A stretch of DNA of 51,485 nt from Hyphomicrobiales bacterium (GTDB taxonomy: Bacteria; Pseudomonadota; Alphaproteobacteria; Rhizobiales; Xanthobacteraceae): contig JAJPKK010000075.1 in assembly GCA_021323775.1 (NCBI GenBank), positions 1-51,485 on the forward strand, in the 5' to 3' direction. Under the pieces are notes generated by a model. That model ran no database searches, had not been told where the DNA came from, and saw nothing but the letters and a program-made list of their open reading frames with translations. Each line of letters opens with the position of its first letter. The first letter of the stretch is position 1. A program made the translations under genes and the position numbers. This document shows, one piece after another, positions 1-9,045 of this stretch.

Positions 1-1
1 A

Positions 2-220
2 TCAGCAGACCCAGCGCAGCCGCGGGCCCCACGGGGTCGGGACCCAGCGCCGGCAACCATAATCATAGGCGCCATAGTAAAAGCGCGGGCCGCCCCACCA
101 GCCATGGTGCCAGCCGTGATGCCAGCCGCCGCCCCACCACGCCGAGGCCGACGTCGGAACGAGCGCCGCAGCGCCGAGAGCGATCGCGGCGGCGGCAGCA
201 AGAGAAAGCTTACGGAACAT
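2..220 (-). CDS. Small secreted Gly/Trp/His-rich protein, unknown function
   Basis: A 72-residue protein with a clear Sec signal peptide (MFRK start, alanine-rich hydrophobic core, cleavage near SASA-W at about residue 27). The mature part is about 45 residues, rich in Trp, Gly, His and Tyr (WGGGWHHGWHHGWWGG), and ends with a Cys-containing tail. An AGGAGA ribosome site lies 8 bases before the ATG, so the start is well supported. Short proteins like this are common in Bradyrhizobium relatives and have no established role; the His/Trp clusters could bind metal, but that is a guess. Its stop lies only 2 bases from the window edge, so downstream partners are not visible. It is transcribed away from ndk, so the gap at 221-492 should hold two divergent promoters. 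Confidence 0.75.
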   Translation of the reverse strand: MFRKLSLAAAAAIALGAAALVPTSASAWWGGGWHHGWHHGWWGGPRFYYGAYDYGCRRWVPTPWGPRLRWVC

Positions 221-492
221 GTTCGGGTCTCCTCTCTTAAAGGGTGAAGTGGGCTTTTCGCATCGCCCTTGGCTTTTGGTCGTCTGGGCTGCCCGGACGG
301 TTCAGCCTGCGGCCACCATATCGGACCTCTCCTGAACCTCGCCTGAGCCGGAAATTTCCTGCATGTTCAGCGACATGAATGGCGTGCATTGGCCGCATTC
401 AGGCATCGTTCATGAAGGCGGCAATGTCTTGCTGGGTGAAGACGCCGCGGCTATAAGCGCCGCGGCTTTGTCGCTCTTAGTGAAGGATCAGC

Positions 493-915
493 ATGGCGAT
501 GGAACGGACATTTTCGATCATCAAGCCCGACGCGACCGCGCGCAATCTGACGGGCGCCATCAACGCCATGATCGAGCAGTCCGGCCTGCGCATCGTCGCG
601 CAGAAGCGGATCCGAATCACCCGCGAGCAGGCAGAGACCTTTTACGCGATCCATCGCTCCCGGCCATTCTTTGGCGAACTCGTGGACTTCATGACGTCCG
701 GTCCAGTAGTGGTGCAAGTCCTCGAAGGCGAAGACGCCATTGCAAGGTATCGCGATCTGATGGGCGCGACAGATCCCGCGAAGGCTGAGCCGGGGACGAT
801 CCGCAAGATCCACGCCAAGTCGATCGGCGAGAATTCGGTCCACGGTTCGGACGCCGCCGATACTGCGGCCCAGGAGATCGGTCAGTTCTTTGCTGGCATT
901 GAGATCGTCGGTTGA
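493..915 (+). CDS. ndk: Nucleoside-diphosphate kinase
   Basis: A cytosolic enzyme that moves the gamma phosphate of ATP to other (d)NDPs through a phosphohistidine. The 140-residue length is the normal bacterial size. The N-terminal [11 protein letters not shown] strand and the active-site segment [10 protein letters not shown] are intact, with the catalytic His at residue 117. The first ATG has an AAGGA site 6 bases upstream. A second in-frame ATG two codons later could also serve. No operon partner is visible: the next gene downstream is more than 300 bases away. Family assignment is secure. Confidence 0.97.
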   Translation: MAMERTFSIIKPDATARNLTGAINAMIEQSGLRIVAQKRIRITREQAETFYAIHRSRPFFGELVDFMTSGPVVVQVLEGEDAIARYRDLMGATDPAKAEPGTIRKIHAKSIGENSVHGSDAADTAAQEIGQFFAGIEIVG

Positions 916-1237
916 CAAGGCTGTCGCACGCGTCATTGCGTCGTGGCGCTGGTCAGCCACTTCAGCCAATCTCACGGGGCGAAGTGCGCGGCGGCTGTGA
1001 GAGACAAGAACGGCGGATCGCGCCGACCAGTGGGGCCGCCCCTTGTGCCGCAACTCGCGAACGGAGCGACCGCATCTGTCGCGCCTGCATCATGCTCACC
1101 TCTCGCAAACCATTTGCGACGCCGAAAATCCGCTCTAGCCATGCTCCCTTACCGCCTTGTAAGCTGACTGCGCAGTGACAGAACGTCATTGCCGCCATTG
1201 CGGCGGGTACGAACGGCGAATTCTGGGGAACGGTCTC
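916..1237. other. Intergenic stretch, no gene seen
   Basis: About 320 bases between ndk and the TerC gene. Open frames here are short and show no recognisable protein character. I see no strong hairpin with a T-run. The TerC promoter presumably lies in the right half. Confidence 0.5.
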
Positions 1238-2107
1238 GTGGAGATGCTGGTCAACGAAATGATGCGGCCGACCTTCTGGTTGGCCGCGTTGCAGATCATG
1301 GGGATCAATATCCTGCTGTCCGGAGACAATGCCGTTGTGATCGCGCTCGCGGTGCGTGCGCTGCCGCCGCGGGAGCGATTCTGGGGCATGGTGCTTGGCG
1401 CGGGTTGTGCGGCCGTATTACTCATCCTGTTCACCGGCATCGTCGCGACACTGCTCAAGCTGCCCTATCTAAAGCTGATCGGCGGCCTTGCACTGTTCTG
1501 GGTCGCCGTCAAGCTGGTGGCGCCGCAGCCCCACGACGCCGAAGACACGCCGGAGGCGGTTGAAGATTTGTGGCGGGCCGTACGCGTAGTCGTCATCGCC
1601 AATATCGTGATGAGTCTCGACAACGTGATCGCGGTCGCAGCAGCCGCGAAGGGGGATTACCTGCTGCTGGGGCTCGGATTGGCGGTCAGCATACCGGTCG
1701 TCATTGCGGGCAGCGCATTGTTTCTCGCGCTTCTTGAGAGATTTCCGTGGGTCGTGTGGGCCGGCGGGGCACTGCTCGGATGGATTGCCGGGGGACTGCT
1801 GCCGGACGATGCGTTCATTGCCCAATATATTGCGAGGGCCTATGGAGTGCCTGTCGTCCCCAGCCTGTGGCCGGACGCCCAGGCGATTTCAGAGGGCCTC
1901 GCAGCCGCCACAAAGTTCTCGCTGGAAGCCGACTATTCGTGGCTGGGAAGCGCGGGCCGGCTGATGTTGGACGTCGAATTGGATCCAATCGGATTGGCTT
2001 GCGGCATATTGGGGGCGATCTTTGTCGTTGTCATGGGACTCTACTTGGTCCACTCGAACAGCGCGGCTGAATCCAAGCCTGCGCCATCCGCAAAGAGCGC
2101 GTCTTGA
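1238..2107 (+). CDS. TerC/YjbE-family integral membrane protein
   Basis: A multi-span inner-membrane protein of the TerC superfamily, whose members are linked to tellurite resistance and to metal (manganese) export. The segment NILLSGDNAVVIALAVR, with its conserved Asp-Asn, and the later SLDNVIAVAAAAKGD repeat are the two family signatures; each half of the fold carries one acidic intramembrane motif. At least six or seven hydrophobic helices are visible. I place the start at GTG 1238 because GGGGAA lies 7 bases before it. ATG 1244, 1259 or 1262 are alternatives but lack a well-spaced ribosome site, and the frame stays open upstream to 1175 without support. The substrate cannot be told from sequence. 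The last 90 residues are longer than in the shortest family members and end in a charged cytosolic tail. Confidence 0.85.
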   Translation: MEMLVNEMMRPTFWLAALQIMGINILLSGDNAVVIALAVRALPPRERFWGMVLGAGCAAVLLILFTGIVATLLKLPYLKLIGGLALFWVAVKLVAPQPHDAEDTPEAVEDLWRAVRVVVIANIVMSLDNVIAVAAAAKGDYLLLGLGLAVSIPVVIAGSALFLALLERFPWVVWAGGALLGWIAGGLLPDDAFIAQYIARAYGVPVVPSLWPDAQAISEGLAAATKFSLEADYSWLGSAGRLMLDVELDPIGLACGILGAIFVVVMGLYLVHSNSAAESKPAPSAKSAS

Positions 2108-2228
2108 TGACATGGGGCGAATAATATCGAGGACGGTCTAAGTTGATCGATTACATAAACCACACATCAAACATTCAGATCTGCGCCCTCGGACCTCATG
2201 CTGAGGAGGCCGCGCTCTTGGCGCGGCC

Positions 2229-2280
2229 GTCTCGAAGGATGGCCACGGGTGCGATCCCGCCTGTGGCCGCCCTTCGAGAC
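2229..2280. repeat. Dispersed inverted repeat
   Basis: Two 18-base arms (2229-2246 and 2263-2280) form a stem with two mismatches around a 16-base loop. The wider block, about 2190-2315, has the look of the interspersed elements in Bradyrhizobium-type genomes (CTCATGCTGAGGAGG on the left, CTCAGGAGCGCGC on the right). It lies between TerC and the molybdopterin oxidoreductase and may help end TerC transcription. Confidence 0.7.
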
Positions 2281-2393
2281 GCGCCTCCCTTCCACGAGCT
2301 CAGGAGCGCGCTCCCTCTCCGGACGCGGGCTGTCGGATGGCATCGATGTGACTCGAAGCACGGAAGTTCTCTACTGAGAGGACGGCTGGCGCC

Positions 2394-4508
2394 ATGAACC
2401 AGACCGTGCGGAATGCCAGGGCGGCGGCTCGTATTGGCGCATCAGCATGCCCGCACGATTGCCCGTCGACCTGTGCGCTCGACGTGGAGATCGTCGATGG
2501 CCACACGATCGGCCGCATTTATGGCGCCGCCGACAATGACTACACGTCTGGGGTCATCTGCGCCAAGGTCGCGCGCTATGCTGAGCGGGTGCACCACAAG
2601 GATCGCCTGCTCACGCCGCTGCGTCGCAAGGGCCGCAAGGGGAGCGGCGAGTTCGTCCCGATCTCGTGGGATGACGCGCTCGACATCACCGCGGAGGCGC
2701 TTCTGCGCGCCGAACAGCGCCACGGCGCCCAATCGGTGTGGCCCTATTACTATGCCGGCACCATGGGGCTTGTGATGCGTGACGGCATCAATCGTCTGCG
2801 CCATGCGAAAAGATATTCGGGCTTCCATTCCACCATCTGCGTCAACCCGGCCTTTAGCGGCTTTGCGGCCGGGGTGGGCAAGATCGCCGGCCCCGATCCG
2901 CGCGAAATGGCGAAATCCGACCTGATCGTGATCTGGGGCACCAATGCGGTCAGCACCCAGGTCAACGTGATGACCCATGCAACTCGTGCCCGCAAGGAAC
3001 GCGGCGCCAAGATTGCCGCCGTCGATGTGTACATGAACGGCACGATGGCGCAGGCGGATCTGCCGGTCTTGATTCGTCCCGGCACTGACGGGGCGCTGGC
3101 CTGTGCGGTGATGCATTGCCTGTTCCGCGACGGGCGCGCCGATCAGGACTATCTCGCCCGCTATACCGACGCGCCGCAAGAGCTTGCCGCCCACTTGCGT
3201 GAGCGGACGCCTGCCTGGGCTTCGGCCATCACCGGCTGCGATGTCGCCACCATCGAGGCCTTCGCAAAGCTCATCGGCGAGCGCAAGCGCGCCTTCTTCC
3301 GGCTCGGCTATGGGTTTTCGCGCTCGCGCAACGGCGCGGCCAACATGCATGCGGCGAGTTGCATCCCGGCAGTGACGGGTGCGTGGCTGCTTGAAGGCGG
3401 CGGCGCATTCCACAACAACAGCGATATCTATCACCTCGACACCACCATGATCGAAGGGCGCGACGTCCGCGATCCCGCCGTGCGCATGCTCGACCAGTCG
3501 CGCATCGGGGCCATCCTCGAAGGCGATGCAGACGCCCTTGCGGGCGGGCCGAAAGTGGCGGCGCTGTTCATCCAGAACACCAATCCGCTTTCGGTCGCGC
3601 CCGACCAGGAACGGGTGAAGCGGGGCTTCGCTCGCGAGGACCTCTTCGTCTGCGTCCATGAGCAGTTCATGACGGAGACCGCCCGCGCCGCCGACATCGT
3701 GCTGCCGGCAACCATGTTCCTGGAGCACGACGACTTTTATCGCGGCGGCGGCCACCAATACATCATCCTGGGGCCAAAGCTGATCGAGCCTCCTGGCGAA
3801 TGCCGCAACAACCATGAGGTTCATTGCGCGCTTGCGCAGCGCCTCGGCGCCGTGCATCCGGGCTTTGCCATGACTCCCCGCGAATTGATCGACTGGACCT
3901 TGCAGGCATCGGGTTGGGGCACGCTCGCAGAGCTGGAGGCCAAACGGTGGATCGATTGCCAGCCCGATTTTGCCGCTGCCCATTATATCAACGGCTTTGC
4001 GTGGCCCGATGGCAAATTCCGCTTCAGGCCGGATTGGGAGAACGTGCCGTTCCGCAGCCCGTTCAGGTCGGGCCCGGTGGAGCGCATGCCGGCGCTGCCC
4101 GACCACTGGGATTCCGTCGAAGAAGCCGATGAAATCCATCCGTTCCGCCTCGCCACGTCGCCGGCGAGAAATTTCCTCAACTCGACGTTTACGGAAACGC
4201 CTGGCTCGCGTTCACGGGAAAGGCGCCCCGAGGTTTTGATCCATCCCGCCGACGCTGCGGCTGCAGGAATCGCCGACGGCGAGGCCGTGGTGCTCGGCAA
4301 TCAACGCGGCCAGGTCCGCCTCCATGCACGGCTCTATGATGGGGTCCGCCGCGGCGTGCTGATTGCTGAGTCAATCTGGCCCAATGACGCATTTCCGGAC
4401 GGCCGCGGCATTAATACGCTGACCGGCGCCGATCCGATCGCGCCATACGGAGGCGCTGCTTTTCACGACAACAAGGTTTGGATCCGGCCGCAGACGCAAG
4501 TGGCTTGA
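2394..4508 (+). CDS. Molybdopterin oxidoreductase (CISM family), substrate unknown
   Basis: A 704-residue catalytic subunit of the complex iron-sulfur molybdoenzyme family. Near the N-terminus, Cys19, Cys23, Cys27 and Cys56 form the Cys-x3-Cys-x3-Cys-x28-Cys pattern of a [4Fe-4S] cluster (CPHDCPSTC then VICAK). The central region carries bis-MGD-binding segments such as VIWGTNAVSTQ, and the last 120 residues are the molydop-binding beta-barrel. Cys149 in STICVNPA sits where family members carry the protein ligand to molybdenum; this is an alignment from memory. No Tat signal is visible (MNQTVRNARAAARIG), so a cytoplasmic enzyme is likely. GAGAGGA lies 11 bases before the ATG. No electron-transfer subunit or cofactor gene is adjacent, so its redox partner and substrate cannot be inferred. 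Confidence 0.92.
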   Translation: MNQTVRNARAAARIGASACPHDCPSTCALDVEIVDGHTIGRIYGAADNDYTSGVICAKVARYAERVHHKDRLLTPLRRKGRKGSGEFVPISWDDALDITAEALLRAEQRHGAQSVWPYYYAGTMGLVMRDGINRLRHAKRYSGFHSTICVNPAFSGFAAGVGKIAGPDPREMAKSDLIVIWGTNAVSTQVNVMTHATRARKERGAKIAAVDVYMNGTMAQADLPVLIRPGTDGALACAVMHCLFRDGRADQDYLARYTDAPQELAAHLRERTPAWASAITGCDVATIEAFAKLIGERKRAFFRLGYGFSRSRNGAANMHAASCIPAVTGAWLLEGGGAFHNNSDIYHLDTTMIEGRDVRDPAVRMLDQSRIGAILEGDADALAGGPKVAALFIQNTNPLSVAPDQERVKRGFAREDLFVCVHEQFMTETARAADIVLPATMFLEHDDFYRGGGHQYIILGPKLIEPPGECRNNHEVHCALAQRLGAVHPGFAMTPRELIDWTLQASGWGTLAELEAKRWIDCQPDFAAAHYINGFAWPDGKFRFRPDWENVPFRSPFRSGPVERMPALPDHWDSVEEADEIHPFRLATSPARNFLNSTFTETPGSRSRERRPEVLIHPADAAAAGIADGEAVVLGNQRGQVRLHARLYDGVRRGVLIAESIWPNDAFPDGRGINTLTGADPIAPYGGAAFHDNKVWIRPQTQVA

Positions 4509-5119
4509 ACATTTGAAGCTCGCGAATCGCGCTGGCATCACCGCTTTTCGATCTTCGGGCGATTAAAAGCGTGTTGCGATCATATTGAGCCAGTTTTGTT
4601 CAGTTCCGTCATTGGAAGATCGTATGGCGGGCACTCTTCGATAAGTTCAGAGCGAAGCGGGCCCGCCAAAGGTCGCGGCTGGTGGGCACGGCGCGCAAAA
4701 GTGCCGCTTTGCCCACCTTACATGTGATCCTCTTCGATCGAAATCTGCTTTGGTAATCATCCAGTGAGAACGGACGTTGGACTGCCGCAGGCGACAGCAC
4801 AAGGGCTCGACACCAAAAGCCGTGTAAATCACGAGCTCAAGAATACCTGCTCATGAGCTTATGTCCCGGTTTCGACATAATGATCTTTCACCGTTTAAGT
4901 CCTTGAAGTTCTTGACTGTAGGATTTGTCCGCGAGCCTTGCTTCGGCCGTATTTTTGGTATCTATTACGCGAAGCAATCGGAATTTTTGGCCGTTCGTTC
5001 GGCCGCGGGCTTTGATGATCGATCGTCTCGAACCCCCCAAAATCCCGGCTTGTCGGCGCGAATCGCAGTGAGCGCATTCGCGTCTCGTCTTACGTTCTGA
5101 CTGATGTGGGAGACAGACG
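4509..5119. other. Intergenic region with a short inverted repeat
   Basis: About 610 bases without a convincing gene. At 4681-4717 the arms GGTGGGCA and TGCCC(ACC) form an imperfect hairpin typical of a dispersed 'gtgggcac...gcccac' repeat family seen again near 12.0, 25.4 and 35.7 kb. The AT-richer part from about 4850 to 5119 is likely to hold the promoter and long leader of the cold-shock gene. Confidence 0.5.
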
Positions 5120-5323
5120 ATGCAAAAAGGCACCGTCAAATGGTTCAATCCAACTAAGGGCTATGGGTTCATCAGGCCCTCGACCGGGGAGAAAGACGTG
5201 TTCGTCCATATCTCCGCCGTCGAGCGCGCTGGTCTCAACACCCTCAACGAGGGACAGGTGATCGAGTACGAACTCGTCACCAACCGCGGCAAAACCTCTG
5301 CGGAAAACCTCAAGGTCGCGTAA
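5120..5323 (+). CDS. cspA: CspA-family cold-shock protein
   Basis: A 67-residue single cold-shock domain that binds single-stranded RNA/DNA and acts as an RNA chaperone. RNP1 (KGYGFI) and RNP2 (VFVHIS) are intact, and the first residues GTVKWFN are canonical. A GGGAGA ribosome site lies 8 bases before the ATG. The gene stands alone, with a strong intrinsic terminator right after it. As in other csp genes, regulation may act through the 5' leader, but no specific leader structure was identified. It may be one of several paralogues, so the symbol is the family name. Confidence 0.95.
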   Translation: MQKGTVKWFNPTKGYGFIRPSTGEKDVFVHISAVERAGLNTLNEGQVIEYELVTNRGKTSAENLKVA

Positions 5324-5366
5324 GCGGCCCTTGCCGGCGCTCCCGGCAAACGGGTGCTGCCCGTAG

Positions 5367-5397
5367 CCCCCGGTTTTCAACCCGGGGGTTTTGTTTT
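5367..5397 (+). terminator. Intrinsic terminator of the cold-shock gene
   Basis: A 7-bp GC stem, CCCCCGG (5367-5373) and CCGGGGG (5382-5388), around an 8-base loop is followed by TTTTGTTTT. It lies 43 bases after the csp stop codon. Confidence 0.9.
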
Positions 5398-5554
5398 GCG
5401 TGCAGATAGGACAATTTTTGTTGCAAAGGGCCTACTATCAAAACTTGTTGTTATTGCGAGAACCGATATCATTATTGTGAACGCTTAGTTCGAACAAGCA
5501 TTTTCCGCGAGCGTTTCTTCCGGACCAATGCCCCTGCCTATCCCGCGCCCTTTG

Positions 5555-6232
5555 CCTTGAATCGAAACGAACTCAGTTTTGCGGATTATCAGGCCGTCAT
5601 CTTTCGTCCAGGTTTCGACGGGCTGCGCGGCGTTGTTTTCTCCTTGTTGTGACCGCGCATATCCCCGCAGTGCCGTTGTTCTCCTATCTGCAAGGATGGA
5701 CGGCAGTATGGGTGTTCTTTGCCATCAGCGGCTATCTGGTCACCATGCTGCTGATCCGGGAGGAGCGCAAAACCGGTACGATCGCCTTTCGCCTGTTCCT
5801 GGTCAGGCGGTTTTTCCGCATCGTGCCCCCTACGCAGTCGCGATCCTGATCTATTGGGCTGTGCTCTACTTGCCGGCCGTCGCCATCGTGGCGACGTATC
5901 TGCTCGCCCATGTGACGCTTCAGGAAGGCGTCATGCGGCGCCTGCTGGTTTGCGGACCGCTGGTCTATCTCGGCCAGCGCTCTTATGGCGCCTATCTGCT
6001 CCACCTGCTTGCTATCCATCTCGGATATATGGCGTTCGGCAGCGCCACGCTCGCGGGTGGCGTCCTGACCACGTGCCTTACGCTCGCCGTGACGATCCCG
6101 GCGGCGGAATTGCTATATCGGATGGTTGAGCGCCCCGGCCTGGAAGTTGCGCGGCGCCTGACCACGCCCGACGCGATGAAAAATCGCCGCAAATGTCAGG
6201 AACTGCGCAAAGCGAGATCGCGTTGGCCGAAT
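5555..6232 (+). pseudogene. Acyltransferase-3 (OafA/YrhL-like) remnant
   Basis: Three reading frames in turn spell parts of one membrane acyltransferase. The first (from a TTG near 5555) reads FRPGFDGLRGVVF and stops at 5650-5652. From about 5643 the next frame continues with LVVTAHIP, a membrane helix, ISGYLVTMLLI and RRFFRIVP. Near 5830 the third frame picks up with APYAVAILIYWAVLYLP. Both junctions shift the frame by -1 or the equivalent. The family normally has 150 or more further residues between IYWAV and the C-terminal helices; here the text jumps to AIVATYLLAHVTLQ and LVYLGQRSYGAYLLH, so an internal deletion is also present. The gene cannot make a working enzyme. Intact members move acyl groups onto surface sugars. 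Confidence 0.8.
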
Positions 6233-6445
6233 ATGCAGGCGAAACGCGATGACCTGAAGGACAGTTTCTATCTCTACATCATGCGCACGAGCATCGGCGC
6301 AGGGCTGCGAAATCAGTACACCCCCAACGAGCATTTGCCAGATCGATTAGCTGAACTGTTGCAGGAGCTCGATGAGCCGGAAGATCGCGCCGCGCAAGAA
6401 AAACGCAATCCGCCGCGGATGCGCAGGCACATTCGACGCGGTTAA
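6233..6445 (+). CDS. NepR-like small protein, possible anti-sigma factor
   Basis: A 70-residue peptide from ATG 6233, in the same frame as the end of the acyltransferase remnant. Its core IGAGLRNQY followed by LPDRLAELLQELDE matches the two-helix pattern of NepR proteins (IGxxLRxxY, then PDRxxxLLxxL), which hold the EcfG sigma factor of the alphaproteobacterial general stress response until PhyR titrates them. No ecfG or phyR is adjacent. A longer start at 6176 is possible, and neither start has a strong ribosome site. The assignment is pattern recognition by eye. The gene may be an orphan paralogue or simply a small protein fused by decay to the remnant upstream. Confidence 0.5.
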   Translation: MQAKRDDLKDSFYLYIMRTSIGAGLRNQYTPNEHLPDRLAELLQELDEPEDRAAQEKRNPPRMRRHIRRG

Positions 6446-6717
6446 TCGTGCCCGGATATGCTTCACCCGTTGGGTGGCGGCGGCTTTCCCCTTGAGTCGC
6501 GCGACGGCGCGCCGCGCCACCGCTTGCCCAAGGTTCGACCGAGGTCATGGATATCTGCCGGCCTCACGGCGTGCGTGCAGGACGACCGCATGTGGCGGCG
6601 CATATGCGATTGCCCGGCGTGTGCGTGGGAAGGGGGTATACCGGGAGGGGTTCATTGCCACTCCACTCAATCTCTACGAACAGTGTCCTACCCTTCACAA
6701 GCGGCGACAGTCTGCGA

Positions 6718-7449
6718 CTAAGCGGCCGCGCGGCAGCCGGCAAGCCTCTTCAGGCCCGGATAGTACCGGGCGGTCATGCGGCCCACGTAGCCGCGTAGGT
6801 TCTCACGCCGTTCGGCCGCGCTGCGTATGCGTGATTCGAAATAAGGACACAACACGGCGCAGACAAAGGCGAACATCGTGGCGTCTGCTCCCGTCGGCTC
6901 GCTGCCCATGAAAAATGGCTTGTCGCCAAGGAAATCCGCGATCGCGTTGATTGATCGCGTGCCAAGAGCGAGAATTTCCTCGGACGAATGGCGTCCGAGA
7001 CCCTGGCCATAAAGGGCGGTCCGCAGCTTGCGGCGAACCAGTGCGGCGACGACCGGCCTGATCGACGCTGGGACCTTGTCGAAGAACCGCAGAGGGCCCT
7101 TGCGGAAATTCTCGTCGATGAGCCATCTGTCGTAAACGCTGACCCAGTAGAGCTGGTCTTCAGCCATTTTCTCGAACGCCCAGGCTGTCGCCTTCTGGCT
7201 CGGGTCGAGGCCCTGATCGAAGTCGATCCGGTATTTCTTTTCGATGTGCCAGCGGATGAAGGTTGAGTCTGGCACCAACATGCCGTCATCCTCGATATAG
7301 GGGAGCTTACCTTTGGGCGCCTTGGCAAGGCCCGTCGTGTCAGTGCGATAGAGGAGGTTGGCCATCTTCAGCAGTGTTTCGACTTTCATCACGAACGGGC
7401 TGCGGTCCGGCAGGCCAAAGGCTGGACCGAAACTGTAGAGCGTAATCAT
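6718..7449 (-). CDS. GST-like protein (metaxin/Faxc type)
   Basis: A 243-residue protein with an N-terminal thioredoxin-like domain beginning ITLYSFGPAFGLPDRSPF and an all-helical C-terminal GST domain (SEPTGADATMFAFVCAVL). The segment APKGKLPYIEDDG and DSTFIRWHIEKKY are characteristic of the bacterial relatives of metaxin and Faxc. The start at 7449 matches the family N-terminus; 17 upstream codons are open but unlike the family. The glutathione-site Ser/Cys is not obvious, so catalytic activity is uncertain. It lies 51 bases after a broken paralogue and probably belongs to the purN transcript. It is the intact copy of a tandem duplication. Confidence 0.82.
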   Translation of the reverse strand: MITLYSFGPAFGLPDRSPFVMKVETLLKMANLLYRTDTTGLAKAPKGKLPYIEDDGMLVPDSTFIRWHIEKKYRIDFDQGLDPSQKATAWAFEKMAEDQLYWVSVYDRWLIDENFRKGPLRFFDKVPASIRPVVAALVRRKLRTALYGQGLGRHSSEEILALGTRSINAIADFLGDKPFFMGSEPTGADATMFAFVCAVLCPYFESRIRSAAERRENLRGYVGRMTARYYPGLKRLAGCRAAA

Positions 7450-7500
7450 GGGCTTTGAACCAGGGGAGCCTGAGCAATCAAAGGCTCCACTGACAATCAA

Positions 7501-8257
7501 TCAAAACGTGCAAGCTATGTTCCCGAGCGGCGATGATTGGAAACGCTGCGCTACGCCGCAGCCCTGCAACCTGCCAGTTCCTCCAGATTCGGATAGAATC
7601 GCGCCCGTCATGCGGCCTACGTACCTGGGGACGTTTTCATGCCGTTCGGCGGCCCTGCGGGTGCGTGACTCGAAATGAGGGCACAACACGGCGCAGGCAA
7701 AGGAGAATATGGCGGCGTCCGCGCCGGTCGGCTCGCTGCTCATGAAAAATGGCTTATCGCCGAGGAAGTCCGCAATGGCGTCGATCGATCGCGTTCCGAG
7801 CGCGACGATTTCATCCGGCGAGTGCCGTCCGAAACCATGGCCGTGAAGCGCGGTCCGCACCTTGCGCCGCACCGTTGCGATCACGAACGGACGGATCGGC
7901 GCCGGCACTCTGTGGAAAAATCGTACCGGGCCTTTGCGGAAATTGTCGTCATTCATCCACCGGTCGTGCACGACGACCCAGTAGAGCTGATCTTCGGCCA
8001 TTTTCTCGAATGCCCAGGCGATCGCTTTCTGGTTCGCATCCAAACCCTGATCGAAGTCGATGTTGTATTTTTTCTCGATATGCCAGCGGATGAAAGTCGT
8101 CGATATAGGGGATTTTGCCCTTCGGCGCCTTGGCAAAGCCGGCGGCCTCGGTTCGATAGGGCAGCTTGGCCATTCTCAACGGCGTTTCGACCTTGCGCAC
8201 GAAGGGGCTGGGGTCCGGCAGGCCCCAGGCGGGACCGCAATTGTAGAGGGTGATCAT
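7501..8257 (-). pseudogene. Frameshifted GST-like paralogue
   Basis: The 5' part (from ATG 8257) reads ITLYNCGPAWGLPDPSPF to KAPKGKIPYIDD; the rest continues in another frame from TTFIRWHIEKKYNID to the end. Against the intact neighbour at 6718-7449, 26 bases are missing between the codons for PYI and TFIRW (about 8096-8103), which breaks the frame. The remainder is strongly similar, including AFEKMAEDQLYW and DKPFFMSSEPTGADA. The ATG overlaps the purN stop codon as ATGA, so it was once translationally coupled to purN. A 26-base loss is unlikely to be a sequencing error. Confidence 0.85.
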
Positions 8258-8931
8258 GAGCGGCTTCTCCCCTCGCTCGGGTCCGGAACGATCAGTTGGG
8301 TAGTTGGCAAAACCGTGGCGGCGTTGTGCACTGTGCCGCCCGGCGCGAAACTTGATTTTCCGCTGGCGACGAGGCCGAGCGCCAATGGATAGAGGCGAAG
8401 TTCGGCCGCGAGCACACGGGCGGCTAGCGCGTCCGGCGTGTCATCGTCGAGCACGGGCACCGCCGCCTGCGCGATAATCGGCCCGGAGTCGACCTCCGGC
8501 GTCACGAAATGAACCGTTGCCCCATGAATCTTGACGCCCGCGGCAAGCGCTCGCTCGTGCGCGTGAAGGCCCTTGAACGATGGCAGCAAGGCAGGATGGA
8601 TGTTGAGCATCCGCCCGCTCCACCGCGACACGAAAGAGGGCGTGAGCAGCCGCATGAAACCCGCAAGGCAGACGATGTCGATGCCGCGGGCTTCGAGGTG
8701 CGCCTGCACCGCCCTCTCGAACGCCTCGCGATCCTTGCCAAAAGCGGTGTGATCGACGGCCGCGGTGGGAATTCCCTCCGCGCGGGCGCGCCGCAGTCCG
8801 CGGGCCTCGGGCCGGTTCGACAACACCAGCGCGATTTCTGCAGGATAGTCGGGCTTTTTCGCAGCCTCGATCAATGCCCCCATGTTGGCGCCGCGACCGG
8901 AAATCAAAATGGCGACACGCTTCCTCGCCAT
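8254..8931 (-). CDS. purN: Phosphoribosylglycinamide formyltransferase
   Basis: Third step of purine synthesis: transfers a formyl group from 10-formyl-THF to GAR, in the cytosol. The 225 residues include the phosphate loop SGRGANM (11-17), the catalytic Asn110 and His112 in NIHPALLPSFKG, and Asp148 in TPEVDSGPI, all intact. The stop codon overlaps the start of the broken GST-like gene by 4 bases. The usual upstream partner purM is absent: the sequence before the ATG holds no Shine-Dalgarno and leads into a dispersed repeat and a divergent gene. The start agrees with the family N-terminus (KRVAILISGRG). Confidence 0.96.
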   Translation of the reverse strand: MARKRVAILISGRGANMGALIEAAKKPDYPAEIALVLSNRPEARGLRRARAEGIPTAAVDHTAFGKDREAFERAVQAHLEARGIDIVCLAGFMRLLTPSFVSRWSGRMLNIHPALLPSFKGLHAHERALAAGVKIHGATVHFVTPEVDSGPIIAQAAVPVLDDDTPDALAARVLAAELRLYPLALGLVASGKSSFAPGGTVHNAATVLPTTQLIVPDPSEGRSRS

Positions 8932-8981
8932 GGTCTAGTTCAGCGTTTCCGTGGTGCGAATCATATCGATGTCATCCAACA

Positions 8982-9045
8982 ACCTCATCTGAGGAGCGCG
9001 CTCGTGAGCCCGTCGAAGGTGCGCGCGGCCTTCTCAGGATGAGGT
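8982..9045. repeat. Dispersed inverted repeat between divergent genes
   Basis: Arms ACCTCATCTGAG (8982-8993) and CTCAGGATGAGGT (9033-9045) pair with a one-base bulge around a GC-rich centre. It belongs to the same family as the block at 2190-2315 and lies between purN and the Asp/Glu-racemase-type gene. Confidence 0.75.

Noticed and set aside
2442-4139. 565-codon open frame on the minus strand
   Set aside because: Lies opposite the molybdopterin oxidoreductase gene, has no recognisable domain, and arises from GC-rich codon bias.
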